Below the pieces are notes generated by a model. That model was not told where the DNA came from. It did no database searches and saw only the letters and a program-made list of their open reading frames with translations. From Sporolactobacillus sp. CQH2019 (GTDB taxonomy: Bacteria > Bacillota > Bacilli > Bacillales > Sporolactobacillaceae): a stretch of DNA of 64,000 nt. Location: NCBI RefSeq assembly GCF_028765345.1, contig NZ_JARAJZ010000003.1, forward strand, positions 239,595-303,594. The letters run 5' to 3'. Both the position numbers and the translations under genes were made by a program. Below, one piece after another: positions 1-8,386 of the stretch; positions within the stretch are counted from its first letter, which is position 1, and each line of letters begins with the position of its first letter.

Positions 1-817
1 CGTGGTAACCGGAGACGTACGGGAATACGACGGCATGAAAAGGATTATGAAGGGACAACAGGTCGTCTTTCATCTCGCGGCTTTGATTGCTATTCCTTAC
101 TCTTATCTCTCACCGATGGCTTACATTCGCACCAACGTTGAAGGGACGACCAATGTGCTTGAGGCGTGCAGAGAATTTGACGTTGAAAAAGTGGTTCATA
201 CGTCGACATCGGAAACGTACGGAACGGCTCTGTACGTTCCGATTGATGAAAAACACCCGATGCAGGCACAATCTCCCTATTCAGCATCGAAGATCGGCGC
301 AGATAAAATCGCTGAAAGCTTTTTTAAGAGCTTTGAGCTTCCGATTGCTACGATTCGGCCGTTCAATACCTATGGACCGAGACAATCGGCAAGAGCCGTG
401 ATCCCGACAATTATTTCTCAGATCCTGTCGGGCAGGACAGAAATTAAATTGGGAAGCCTCTCGCCGACGCGGGATTTTAATTACGTCAGAGACACGGCAG
501 AAGCCTTTATCGAAATCGCAAAGAGCGATCAAACGGTCGGACAGGTGATCAACGCGGGATCAAACGATGAAATATCTATTGGAGATACAGCGCGGAAAAT
601 CATCGACTTAATCGGGAAAAAGGTGAGGATTGTCTGCGATGATCAAAGATTAAGGCCGGTTAAAAGTGAGGTCAACCGCCTGTGGGCAGATAATGCCAAA
701 ATAAAAAAACTGACGGAATGGCAGCCCCGGTATTCTTTGGACCGAGGGCTAAGTGAGACGATCGATTGGATCAGAGGAAACATGCACTATTTTAAAACGG
801 ATATTTACAATGTCTGA
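1..817 (+). CDS. legB: Nucleotide-sugar 4,6-dehydratase, LegB-like (5' truncated)
   Basis: Extended short-chain dehydrogenase/reductase fold, cut by the window start: the N-terminal GxxGxxG nucleotide loop is missing and about 271 residues remain. The catalytic signatures are visible: a STSETYG segment carrying the active-site Ser/Thr and the YSASK (YxxxK) motif, followed by RPFNTYGPRQ, typical of NAD-dependent sugar-nucleotide dehydratases. It probably oxidises and dehydrates a GDP- or UDP-GlcNAc-type substrate to a 4-keto-6-deoxy sugar. The next gene is a DegT-type aminotransferase that would aminate that product, and flagellin follows, so a legionaminic/pseudaminic-type nonulosonic acid pathway for flagellin glycosylation is the likely role. 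Exact substrate is inferred; a bacillosamine-type pathway is the main alternative. Confidence 0.8.
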   Translation, partial: VVTGDVREYDGMKRIMKGQQVVFHLAALIAIPYSYLSPMAYIRTNVEGTTNVLEACREFDVEKVVHTSTSETYGTALYVPIDEKHPMQAQSPYSASKIGADKIAESFFKSFELPIATIRPFNTYGPRQSARAVIPTIISQILSGRTEIKLGSLSPTRDFNYVRDTAEAFIEIAKSDQTVGQVINAGSNDEISIGDTARKIIDLIGKKVRIVCDDQRLRPVKSEVNRLWADNAKIKKLTEWQPRYSLDRGLSETIDWIRGNMHYFKTDIYNV

Positions 818-833
818 AGAAAGGGGGATGTCG

Positions 834-1940
834 ATGATCCCTTTATGTGTTCCTGAGATTCACGGAAATGAATGGAATTATATAAAAAATTGCCTGGATA
901 CGAATTGGGTTTCATCGGCCGGGGCCTATGTCGGCCGGTTTGAAGAAGCATTTGCACACTATTTGGATATTGAGCGGGCGGTTGTGACGATGAACGGCAC
1001 GGCGGCGCTTCAACTGGCTTTGCTTTCGCTTGGGGTTGGAGCCGGCGATGAAGTGATTGTTCCATCAATGACTTTCATTTCTCCGGTAAATGCGATTCGC
1101 TATGTGGGAGCCGAACCGGTTTTTGCCGATATTCGCGAAGATACATGGGTCATGGACGAACGGCAGGTTGAAGCCTTGATTACGGCGCGGACGAAAGCGG
1201 TTCTTCCGGTGCATATTTACGGGCAGCCGGTCAATATGACGAAGATCATGAAAGTGGCTGAAAAGCACCATTTGTTCGTTATTGAGGATGCAACGGAAAG
1301 CCTCGGTGCTGAGTGGGGCGGCCGCAAAGCCGGCACGATCGGAGATATCGGCTGTTTCAGTTTCAACGGCAATAAATTGATCACAACCGGTGCCGGCGGC
1401 ATGCTTGTTACCGATGATCAATCGCTCGGAGAACGCGCAAAATATCTTTCGACACAAACCAAAACAATGGGTGAGAACGGTTCGTTTTACCATGAGGAAG
1501 TCGGCTATAATTTCCGTATGCCGAATCTGCTTGCGGCGATGGGCTGCGCGCAGCTTGAGAAAATCGACGAATACATTGCACTGAAAAGGAAGCACGCGGC
1601 GCGCTATAATCAACTGCTGAAGGGGATTCCGGGGCTGGCTCTTCCGGCGAAAGAAGAAGGATTTCGAAGTGCCTGCTGGCTTTTTTCGATCCTTATCGGG
1701 CCGGATTACCCGCTCTCCCGGGATCAGCTGATCGATCGGCTGAAAAAAAACGGCATCCAGTCGCGTCCTTTTTTCCAGCCGGTCCACCGGATGCCTCCTT
1801 ACAAAGACTGCCGGACGGCGGAAACGATGGATCAGACGTGGAAGGCAGCGGAACGGGGGATTAATCTGCCGAGTTCCGTCGGACTGGCGGATGAGGATAT
1901 TTCCCTGATCTGCTCCATCATTGGGAATAAAGACCTATGA
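834..1940 (+). CDS. legC: PLP-dependent sugar aminotransferase, LegC-like (DegT/DnrJ/EryC1 family)
   Basis: A 368-residue DegT/DnrJ/EryC1/StrS aminotransferase that transfers an amino group to C4 of a 4-keto sugar nucleotide. The PLP lysine is in FSFNGNK (about residue 181), followed by the TTGAGGM stretch; the acidic PLP partner is in the VIEDATESLGA segment. I chose the ATG at 834 because the AAGGGGG Shine-Dalgarno lies 7 nt upstream and the protein then begins MIPLCVPEIHGNEW, as LegC-type enzymes do. In-frame ATGs at 810 and 828 lack a correctly spaced ribosome site. It starts 16 nt after the dehydratase stop, so the two form an operon and probably catalyse consecutive steps. A strong sigma-D promoter for flagellin begins 40 bp downstream. 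Confidence 0.85.
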   Translation: MIPLCVPEIHGNEWNYIKNCLDTNWVSSAGAYVGRFEEAFAHYLDIERAVVTMNGTAALQLALLSLGVGAGDEVIVPSMTFISPVNAIRYVGAEPVFADIREDTWVMDERQVEALITARTKAVLPVHIYGQPVNMTKIMKVAEKHHLFVIEDATESLGAEWGGRKAGTIGDIGCFSFNGNKLITTGAGGMLVTDDQSLGERAKYLSTQTKTMGENGSFYHEEVGYNFRMPNLLAAMGCAQLEKIDEYIALKRKHAARYNQLLKGIPGLALPAKEEGFRSACWLFSILIGPDYPLSRDQLIDRLKKNGIQSRPFFQPVHRMPPYKDCRTAETMDQTWKAAERGINLPSSVGLADEDISLICSIIGNKDL

Positions 1941-1982
1941 TTATATTCTCAAATAAATGCAACAAATTTTACTGAAAAAGAT

Positions 1983-2009
1983 TAAACATTCACGTTTATA
2001 CGACGATAT
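1983..2009 (+). promoter_or_regulatory. Sigma-D (flagellar) promoter of hag
   Basis: TAAA at 1983-1986, a 15-nt spacer, then GACGATAT at 2002-2009. The B. subtilis sigma-D consensus is TAAA-N14/16-GCCGATAT, so only one position differs. Transcription should start near 2016 and give a leader of about 90 nt before flagellin. Confidence 0.85.
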
Positions 2010-2028
2010 ATAAGTTGTGAAAGGTAAA

Positions 2029-2042
2029 GGAGGGCGCCCTCC
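2029..2042 (+). promoter_or_regulatory. Palindrome at the 5' end of the hag leader
   Basis: GGAGGGCGCCCTCC is a perfect 14-nt palindrome about 13 nt downstream of the predicted sigma-D start. It can fold as GGAGG / GCGC loop / CCTCC and buries an AAAGGAGGG ribosome-site-like sequence. A 5' hairpin of this kind could stabilise the very abundant hag mRNA; this role is inferred. Confidence 0.5.
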
Positions 2043-2045
2043 GAA

Positions 2046-2108
2046 ATGCCTTTTGCATGTTCCACATGGATGTGGACAATCAACAATTTCAGGGAGGAAA
2101 GAATATGA
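2046..2108 (+). other. Possible 20-codon upstream frame overlapping the hag start
   Basis: ATG at 2046 is preceded by GGAGGG (2029-2034, 11 nt away) and opens 20 codons reading MPFACSTWMW..., ending at a TGA (2106-2108) that overlaps the hag ATG (2105-2107) as ATGA. The CsrA-type hairpin lies inside it. Such a frame could couple translation to hag or be accidental; there is no homology argument for the peptide. Confidence 0.25.
2061..2099 (+). promoter_or_regulatory. CsrA-type binding sites in the hag leader
   Basis: A hairpin with stem TCCACA/TGTGGA and loop TGGA (2061-2076) presents GGA in its loop and reads ACATGGATGT, close to the CsrA consensus (A/G)UACARGGAUGU. A second GGA element, CAGGGAGGA at 2090-2098, is the hag Shine-Dalgarno. 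This two-site arrangement (one hairpin plus one overlapping the ribosome site) is the one known for CsrA/FliW control of B. subtilis hag. csrA and fliW are not in the window. Confidence 0.7.
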
Positions 2109-3346
2109 TTATCAACGACAACATTCCGGCGCTGAATACTTTGAATCAGCTGACGAAGAACAACAATGCGGTAAACAAATCATTGCAGCGTCTGTCATCC
2201 GGCCTGCGGATCAACAGCGCGGCCGACGATCCGGCCGGCCTGGCGATTTCACAAAAAATGCAGGGACAGATCAACGGGTTGAATCAGGCTTCTCAGAATG
2301 CGCAGGACGCCAATTCGCTGATCCAGACGGCGGACGGCTCGCTCAGCGAGACGCAGTCGATTCTGCAGAATATGCGTGAACTGGCGGTTCAGGCTGGCAA
2401 CGATACGAATACGGCTGCCGACCGTCAGCAGCTGCAGCAGGAAATCAATCAGTATACGTCGGAAATCAACGGTATTGCCAACTCAACGCAGTTCAACACG
2501 CAGAACCTGCTGAACGGCAGCCAGGATGCCTCTGCGGGAGTAAGCGGTGTAGAGACATTTAAATTGCTCAGCAATATTACTGCTGGCCAAACGGTACAGA
2601 TCGGCAACCAGACATTTACTGCCGTTGCCAATGCAAGCGGCATAACATCTTCCGGGACACAGTTTGTAGCCGGCAGCGGTGCAAGCGGTCTTGCAGTGGC
2701 CATTGGCAAAAATGCTGCTCTCAGCGGTGAGTATTCTGCAGCGGCGGCAAGCGGCAAGCTGACGCTATCGCAAAAAACGGCCAATACGCTGATGGTCAGC
2801 ATCGACGGCACCGGCATCGACGCGAACAGCGTACAGACAACTACACAGGGTGTTTCGTCGGGCAATGGAAAATCGCTCGTTTTCCAGATCGGCGCGAACC
2901 AGAACCAGACGCTTTCCCTGAACATAGGCGATATGAGCGCCACTGCCCTGGGAATTGCTTCGACGTCAGCCGGTGCTAACGGAAACGGCTTTGCGACTGC
3001 AGCCGACATTACCAACGGGACGGACAATACCGGTATCCAGTACGGGCTCGATATTACGACGGCGAGCGGCGCAGCTCAAGCCGTGACAACGATCCAGAGT
3101 GCGATCGATATGGTTTCTTCGCAGCGCGCGGTGCTTGGCGCCTATCAGAACCGTCTTGATTCGACCGTGAACAATCTGACAACTTCTTCACAGAACCTGA
3201 CGTCCGCTAAGTCCGGCATTACCGATGTCGATATGGCGTCCGAGATGGCGAACTTTACAAAGGAAAGCATTCTCAGCCAGGCGGCGAACTCAATGCTGGC
3301 ACAGGCCAACCAGCTGCCGCAGAGCGTGCTTAAACTTTTGGGCTGA
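2105..3346 (+). CDS. hag: Flagellin
   Basis: Flagellin, the filament subunit exported by the flagellar type III system. The 413-residue protein has the conserved N-terminal D0/D1 helices (MIINDNIPALNTLNQL..., then LSSGLRINSAADDPAGLAIS) and the C-terminal D1/D0 helices ending LPQSVLKLLG. Residues of about 140-310 form a Ser/Thr/Asn/Gly-rich variable domain, making it about 110 residues longer than B. subtilis Hag. That surface region is the probable target of the Maf-type glycosyltransferase encoded downstream. The start at 2105 is set by GGGAGGAAAG and by the conserved MIINxN N terminus; longer frames upstream run through the leader. It has its own sigma-D promoter and terminator and should be expressed at very high level late in flagellar assembly. 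Confidence 0.97.
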   Translation: MIINDNIPALNTLNQLTKNNNAVNKSLQRLSSGLRINSAADDPAGLAISQKMQGQINGLNQASQNAQDANSLIQTADGSLSETQSILQNMRELAVQAGNDTNTAADRQQLQQEINQYTSEINGIANSTQFNTQNLLNGSQDASAGVSGVETFKLLSNITAGQTVQIGNQTFTAVANASGITSSGTQFVAGSGASGLAVAIGKNAALSGEYSAAAASGKLTLSQKTANTLMVSIDGTGIDANSVQTTTQGVSSGNGKSLVFQIGANQNQTLSLNIGDMSATALGIASTSAGANGNGFATAADITNGTDNTGIQYGLDITTASGAAQAVTTIQSAIDMVSSQRAVLGAYQNRLDSTVNNLTTSSQNLTSAKSGITDVDMASEMANFTKESILSQAANSMLAQANQLPQSVLKLLG

Positions 3347-3363
3347 TTTATCTTTAGAAGAGG

Positions 3364-3392
3364 CGGCCTCCCTTTTGGGGGGCTTTTTTTTT
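3364..3392 (+). terminator. Rho-independent terminator of hag
   Basis: GCCTCCC pairs with GGGGGGC (one G-T wobble) around a TTTT loop and is followed by a run of nine T. It lies 20 nt after the flagellin stop. Confidence 0.85.
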
Positions 3393-3410
3393 ATTCTTCT
3401 TTTTCCTGTT

Positions 3411-3437
3411 TTAGAAAAAATGCTTATCTTCCGATAT
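3411..3437 (+). promoter_or_regulatory. Possible sigma-D-like promoter before the glycosylation pair
   Basis: TCCGATAT at 3430-3437 matches the sigma-D -10 element in 7 of 8 positions, with TTAG (consensus TAAA) 15 nt upstream. It sits just after the hag terminator and 40 bp before the next gene. The -35 part is weak. Confidence 0.45.
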
Positions 3438-3477
3438 AATAAATAAGCAGATGTTTTTAGAAAGCGGGGATTCCTTA

Positions 3478-4077
3478 ATGATTGTGAAGCTAAAGGATCA
3501 AAAGGTTAAGCTGGATCATCCTTCCGTTCAGGATGTGCTGAAGCTGATCCGTTCGCAGCTCGATGCCGATACGTTCTACAGCTGTCTGATTGCTGACGGA
3601 AGATACATTTATGAGGATTACGCAGCGTACATAACGCAGCATCTGCCGGAAATCGGCGAGCTTGAAGTGGTGACTCAGCCGCTGGCGCAGATGCTGTACA
3701 ATAATCTGGTCTCTGCCCGGGATTATCTGGAGCGGGCGCTGGCAGAACTGCCGCCGCTTTCAGAGCATTTCTACAGCGGTCCGGCCGCTGCCGACTGGCA
3801 GGCATTTGCCGATTTTCTTCAAGGGCTGGAATGGATCGGCAAACTGGCACGGACAATAAGTGCCTATCCGAATGATCAGGAAAGAGCCGGGCATTTTCTT
3901 CATACTTTTTCCCTGCTTTCAGACCGTTTAGGAGAACTTGCCGAAACGGTGGCCGTCCAGGATGCGGTGGCGATCGCCGACTGCCTTCAATATGAACTGC
4001 TGCCTCAGATCGCTCAACTGAAAGACGCGATCGGAACATTGATGATAAGAGAGGGAACACGCCGTGATCCTGCTTGA
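3478..4077 (+). CDS. Uncharacterised protein upstream of the Maf-type glycosyltransferase
   Basis: A 199-residue protein I do not recognise by motif. It is rich in Leu, Ala, Glu and Gln and looks largely alpha-helical after a short N-terminal beta-rich part (MIVKLKDQKVKLDHP); there is no signal peptide or membrane segment, so it is probably cytoplasmic. The ATG at 3478 follows AGCGGGGA with 7-nt spacing; an in-frame ATG at 3451 has no ribosome site. Its end overlaps the Maf gene by 14 bp, which implies translational coupling. Together with its place between flagellin and the glycosyltransferase, this suggests a partner or chaperone in flagellin glycosylation. That role is inferred from context only. 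Confidence 0.7.
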   Translation: MIVKLKDQKVKLDHPSVQDVLKLIRSQLDADTFYSCLIADGRYIYEDYAAYITQHLPEIGELEVVTQPLAQMLYNNLVSARDYLERALAELPPLSEHFYSGPAAADWQAFADFLQGLEWIGKLARTISAYPNDQERAGHFLHTFSLLSDRLGELAETVAVQDAVAIADCLQYELLPQIAQLKDAIGTLMIREGTRRDPA

Positions 4078-5908
4078 AAACCGCAATTATCTGCGCCTTC
4101 ACAACCGGCCGCTGCTTGAGAGGCTGGGACAAATGGAGGAACAGCCGACGCGTGTCGTAACCGAACAGGCAAAAGACGGCGAAATGACGCTGAAGATTAA
4201 GACAGATCAGGGCTACCAGTATGTGCACAGCCGTTATAATCCGCTCCGCGAGGCGGAAAGTCTTGTTTCAGCTCTCGGGAACATAGAAAAATTCGATCAT
4301 GTTCTGTTCATCGGAGCAGGCCTTGGCTACATCATCAAGGCGTTTGCCTCGGCGTACCCGGATAAAAAACTGTCTGTTTATGAATGGGACGACGCTGTCT
4401 TGGAGCAGTTTCTGAGCGAGCAGGATCTGAGCGGCCGCTGGGCGGGGCCGATTGAATGGATTTCCGATAATCAGCAGGAAGTACTGGCGTCGGTCAAAAG
4501 ATCCATAGATAAAACGGGCGCTCAGTTCTTCTTTTACGTCTTGCCCTTTTATGAAAGACATTATGCAAAAGAAATCAATCAATTTCTGAACCTGCTGAAG
4601 GAAAGCCTGATTGAAAAAAAGGCCGCTATGGCTACCGATTTTTCTTTTCAGCAGCGCTGGGTTGTCAACGCGGTCAAGAATTTTCCCAAACTCACGGCAA
4701 CGCCCAATGTGCTAATGGATGTCGACCGATCTGTTTTTAAGGGGAAAGCGGCCGTCCTCATAGCTGCCGGCCCTTCGCTGAATGAAGAGTTTGAGAATCT
4801 GAAAAAGATTAAGAAAGAAGGCTCGGCTTATCTCTTCGCGGTCGGTTCGGCGATCAATGCGCTGCTGAAACAGGATATTATTCCGGACGCCGTTTGTTCC
4901 TACGATCCGACGCCGATGAACCAGCGAGTGATTCAGATCGTTAAAGATCGCCATCTGAGCGAATTGCCGCTGATCTTCGGCAGTACGATCGGCTTTGAGA
5001 CTCTGACTGACTATCCGGGGCCGATGCTCCATGTGATCAATATCCAGGATACGCTGGCACCCTTATTGCTGAAGCGGAAGGACAGCCGGCCGATCGAGGC
5101 AGTCAACGATGCACCTTCGATTGCCGTCATTACCTTGCAGATGCTGCTCAGATTAGGCGCGGATCCGATCATCCTGGCCGGACAGAATCTGGCTTATCTC
5201 GACGATCGTTTTTATGCGCGCGGCATTTCCGCTGAGGGAGACAGCGGCCAATTAAGTGAAAACGCAAAGGAAGCAGCAATAACCGTTAAAAGTGTCGATG
5301 GGACGACGATATTGACGAGCCGATCGTATGATTCGATGCGCAGACAGATCGAACTGTATTTGCAGGCCGCCCCGGAACGGCATGTTTTTAATACAACCAG
5401 CGGCGGAGCGGCGATTGCCGGTGCACCGTTTATTCCCCTGCATCAATTGATGAAAGAACTGAAACCGGACACAGTCCGCGGCGGATGGTATGATTGCCGC
5501 AATCAATACGATCGGCCGATCATTCCCGACAAGATTGAAAGAGTGCTGCGGAAGGGAAGCGAATTAAATGAGTCTTTTGAAAAAATCTTAAAATCTCTGA
5601 GACAATTAAAAAAATCGGCCGATCGCGGCGAAGAAGCGGGCCAAATCACTGCAAAGATTGAAAAAGTGAATCATTATTTGCGAAAGATGCAGAAAAACGG
5701 CTTTTATCAAAGCCTGATTGTTCCGATGATGCGCGTCCAGACGGAGCATTTCAATAAGGTGGCTGAAACGATACGGGGCATTGGCGATCCGCTGCAAAAA
5801 GCTGAAACAATACTGAAAGAAATAGACGTTTTTTTAAACGAGTGTATCATGAATGGCCGGCTTATTTTCTCCGCAGTCAGTGACCTGCAAAAAGAGCTGA
5901 AGAAATGA
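4064..5908 (+). CDS. maf: Maf-type motility-associated glycosyltransferase (DUF115/MAF_flag10)
   Basis: A 614-residue motility-associated factor, the family that transfers nonulosonic acids to flagellin Ser/Thr residues in the cytoplasm. Visible are a Rossmann-like GAGLGYIIKAFA segment near residue 85 and the family core AAGPSLNEEF near residue 230, followed by AVGSAINALL and the IPDAVCSYDPTP segment; the C-terminal 150 residues are coiled-coil-like. The start is a GTG at 4064 preceded by GAGAGGGA and overlapping the previous gene. With the LegB/LegC pair upstream of hag and this transferase downstream, sugar supply and attachment bracket the flagellin gene. Sugar identity cannot be read from the sequence; Maf enzymes are known for both pseudaminic and legionaminic acids. 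Confidence 0.88.
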   Translation: MILLENRNYLRLHNRPLLERLGQMEEQPTRVVTEQAKDGEMTLKIKTDQGYQYVHSRYNPLREAESLVSALGNIEKFDHVLFIGAGLGYIIKAFASAYPDKKLSVYEWDDAVLEQFLSEQDLSGRWAGPIEWISDNQQEVLASVKRSIDKTGAQFFFYVLPFYERHYAKEINQFLNLLKESLIEKKAAMATDFSFQQRWVVNAVKNFPKLTATPNVLMDVDRSVFKGKAAVLIAAGPSLNEEFENLKKIKKEGSAYLFAVGSAINALLKQDIIPDAVCSYDPTPMNQRVIQIVKDRHLSELPLIFGSTIGFETLTDYPGPMLHVINIQDTLAPLLLKRKDSRPIEAVNDAPSIAVITLQMLLRLGADPIILAGQNLAYLDDRFYARGISAEGDSGQLSENAKEAAITVKSVDGTTILTSRSYDSMRRQIELYLQAAPERHVFNTTSGGAAIAGAPFIPLHQLMKELKPDTVRGGWYDCRNQYDRPIIPDKIERVLRKGSELNESFEKILKSLRQLKKSADRGEEAGQITAKIEKVNHYLRKMQKNGFYQSLIVPMMRVQTEHFNKVAETIRGIGDPLQKAETILKEIDVFLNECIMNGRLIFSAVSDLQKELKK

Positions 5909-5940
5909 CCCTTTCGAAATAGCGGAACGGAATTTGCCGC

Positions 5941-5968
5941 TAAACCATCGCCTTCTGACAGCCGATAT
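5941..5968 (+). promoter_or_regulatory. Sigma-D promoter of flaG-fliD-fliS-fliT
   Basis: TAAA at 5941-5944, a 16-nt spacer, then a perfect GCCGATAT at 5961-5968. It lies 38 bp before flaG and defines a late flagellar operon separate from the maf pair. Confidence 0.88.
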
Positions 5969-6006
5969 CTATAATAGATCGGAAATAGTTCAGAGGGGGA
6001 AGAATC

Positions 6007-6357
6007 ATGGATGTGTTCCTTGGATCGCTTTCGGGCGGTGCTTCGGGGGTCCTCCCGTCGATGCGGCCGGATGCGCCGACCGTTCAAAGTACCGGCACTA
6101 ATCAGAGTGATCAAACGGATACGACGTCCGCTACAAAGAAACGGCTGCAGCAGCTGACCTCGGAAGCCAACAAGGCGCTGCAGCCGGTCCAGACACGGCT
6201 GCATTATGTTTTTTATGATAAACTGGACCGTTATTATGTGCAGGTCATCAATGTGCGGACTCACGAAGTGATTCGCGAGATCCCGCCGAAGAAAGAATTG
6301 GACTTTTATGCGGCGGTCATGCAGGAGATGGGGCTGATGCTGAACCGCCATGTTTAA
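6007..6357 (+). CDS. flaG: Flagellar protein FlaG
   Basis: A 116-residue FlaG family protein. The N-terminal 50 residues are low-complexity and Ser/Thr-rich; the conserved C-terminal half carries the family pattern LHYVFYDKLDRYYVQVIN followed by THEVIREIPPKKELD. FlaG is linked to filament length and cap function, but its mechanism is unclear. It starts at ATG 6007 after GAGGGGGA and is first in an operon with the cap protein and its chaperones, as in B. subtilis. Confidence 0.92.
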   Translation: MDVFLGSLSGGASGVLPSMRPDAPTVQSTGTNQSDQTDTTSATKKRLQQLTSEANKALQPVQTRLHYVFYDKLDRYYVQVINVRTHEVIREIPPKKELDFYAAVMQEMGLMLNRHV

Positions 6358-6389
6358 AAAAATAGGATTAGATCAGGAGGCGAATGTGA

Positions 6390-8357
6390 ATGACTAATTT
6401 CAGCAGTTTGATCACGGGTTCTTCCAGTTCATCCAGTTCAAGCAATTCATCGGGGATCACGATTCAGGAGATTAACAGTCTAATTGGTTATAAAAATTCG
6501 AACGCGATCAGCGGGCTTGTCAGCGGAATCGACACGGATAGCATCGTCGCCAAACTGATGGCGTCCGCGGCTGAACCGCTGATTAAGATGCAGCAGACCC
6601 AGCAGCAGCTCGAATGGCAGCGTGACGATTACCGGTCGATGAATACCCTGCTTCAGACTTTGCAGACCAACGTCCAGACGATGGGCCTGCAGGGAACTTA
6701 TCTAACTAAGACAGTGGATAGCAGCAATGCCGCAGTTGCAACAGCAACAGCGGGAACCACGGCCGGAAATACGACTTACACGATGGACGTTAGTCAGCTG
6801 GCTACTTCGGCTCACATTAACGGCAGCACAATAGTAAAAACGGACGCAACTTTTGATCCAACGAAGAGTCTCTGGAGCCAGGCGTCCAATTTGAATAACG
6901 TATCGTGGACTTCTCATCAGGTATCAAGCGAAAAAACGAGTGTTTCGACGGCGGGCACGGTTTTTCAATTGAAAAATGGATATATCGACAGTAGCCCGGA
7001 TTTGAATACGAACATTTCGGTAGATGATGGCTCAGGCAATCCGACTACTTATTCTGCTGCCAATAGTAATCTGTCGTTCGGGACGTCGGCACCGTCGAGT
7101 GTCGATCCCGGCAAGGCTTATATTAATACGACGACCGGTCAGATCACGTTCGGCAGTCAGGTCGCGGCCGGCTCAACCATTACATCTGATTACAGCTACG
7201 ACACGGCCGATCTCTCAATACAAACCTATGATTCCAGCGGCAATGCCAATACGCCGCAGGACTTTTCCTTCAGTCCGAGTACATCATTGAATGACATGCT
7301 GACGCAGATTACGCAGTCCAATGCGGGGATCAGTGCCTTCTATGATTCACAGACCGAAACAGTTGTGATGACGCGGGCAGACACCGGCAATCTTGTAGCG
7401 AAGGACGGAACAGGCAGTGAGATCTCGGCGGTCGACAAGGGCAATTCCGTTAACTTTTTTAACCAAACGCTGGGCTTAGGTACAACAGATGCAACGACAG
7501 TTCACGGGCAGAATGCGTCATTTACAATAAATGGGCTATCTACCACGCGAGCGAGCAACACTTTTACCATCGGCGGGACGACATTTACGCTGACGGGGAG
7601 TGGTTCGGCAACCCTGAATGTGACGAATGATACGAGTTCGGTAACAACTGCAATTAACAACTTTATCACTTTATACAACAGCACCATCAGCCAGATCAAC
7701 AGTAAAATTGACGAAACAGCGGATCCGAATTATCTGCCGCTGTCGAGCATTCAGCAGTCGCAGATGTCGGCTACCGATATCTCCAACTGGAATACCAAAG
7801 CGCAGCAGGGGATGATCTCGAACGACAGTGTTCTGAGCACGGCGCTGTCGCAGATGCGGATCGATCTTTATGGCCGTGTCAGCGGAACGGGCGATTCGAC
7901 GATCAGCCAGCTAGCGCAAATCGGCATTACGGTCAGTTCAGATTACACACAGCACGGACAGCTCACTATTTCCGATCCGACGAAACTGCAGAATGCAATC
8001 AGCACCAATTCGCAGGCGGTTATGGCTCTTTTCACCAATAGCGGAACGGTAACCAATGCGGATGGCACGACGAGTACGGATACGTCGCAGCAGGGCCTGA
8101 TGCAGCGGCTGAGCGCGACCATCTCCGATACAATGACTCAGATCGAGCAGAAAGCCGGAAATACCAGCATGGCCGATCAGCAATATTTTCTCGGCCAGAA
8201 TATTGATAATTTAACGACTCAGATTTCTGCAGAGAAGACCAAGCTTGTCAGCGTTGAAGACCGCTATTACACGCAATTTAATGCAATGGAGCAGGCGATT
8301 CAGACGGCCAATCAGCAGTCGACTTATTTGCAGAACTTTATCAGCAGTAATGGATAA
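6390..8357 (+). CDS. fliD: Flagellar filament cap protein FliD (HAP2)
   Basis: Hook-associated protein 2, which forms the cap at the filament tip and folds each new flagellin into place. The N-terminal helix shows the family signature SGIDTDSIVAKLM near residue 50, then a Gln-rich coiled-coil stretch; the C-terminal helices (EDRYYTQFNAMEQAIQTANQ) are also typical. At 655 residues it is about 150 longer than B. subtilis FliD, the excess being a Thr/Ser/Asn/Gly-rich central exposed domain that parallels the enlarged flagellin. Start 6390 has AGGAGG 9 nt upstream; the ATG at 6384 is followed at once by a stop. It ends against fliS. Confidence 0.95.
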   Translation: MTNFSSLITGSSSSSSSSNSSGITIQEINSLIGYKNSNAISGLVSGIDTDSIVAKLMASAAEPLIKMQQTQQQLEWQRDDYRSMNTLLQTLQTNVQTMGLQGTYLTKTVDSSNAAVATATAGTTAGNTTYTMDVSQLATSAHINGSTIVKTDATFDPTKSLWSQASNLNNVSWTSHQVSSEKTSVSTAGTVFQLKNGYIDSSPDLNTNISVDDGSGNPTTYSAANSNLSFGTSAPSSVDPGKAYINTTTGQITFGSQVAAGSTITSDYSYDTADLSIQTYDSSGNANTPQDFSFSPSTSLNDMLTQITQSNAGISAFYDSQTETVVMTRADTGNLVAKDGTGSEISAVDKGNSVNFFNQTLGLGTTDATTVHGQNASFTINGLSTTRASNTFTIGGTTFTLTGSGSATLNVTNDTSSVTTAINNFITLYNSTISQINSKIDETADPNYLPLSSIQQSQMSATDISNWNTKAQQGMISNDSVLSTALSQMRIDLYGRVSGTGDSTISQLAQIGITVSSDYTQHGQLTISDPTKLQNAISTNSQAVMALFTNSGTVTNADGTTSTDTSQQGLMQRLSATISDTMTQIEQKAGNTSMADQQYFLGQNIDNLTTQISAEKTKLVSVEDRYYTQFNAMEQAIQTANQQSTYLQNFISSNG

Positions 8358-8386
8358 TGAATCTAATGAAAGGCGGTGCTTTTATA

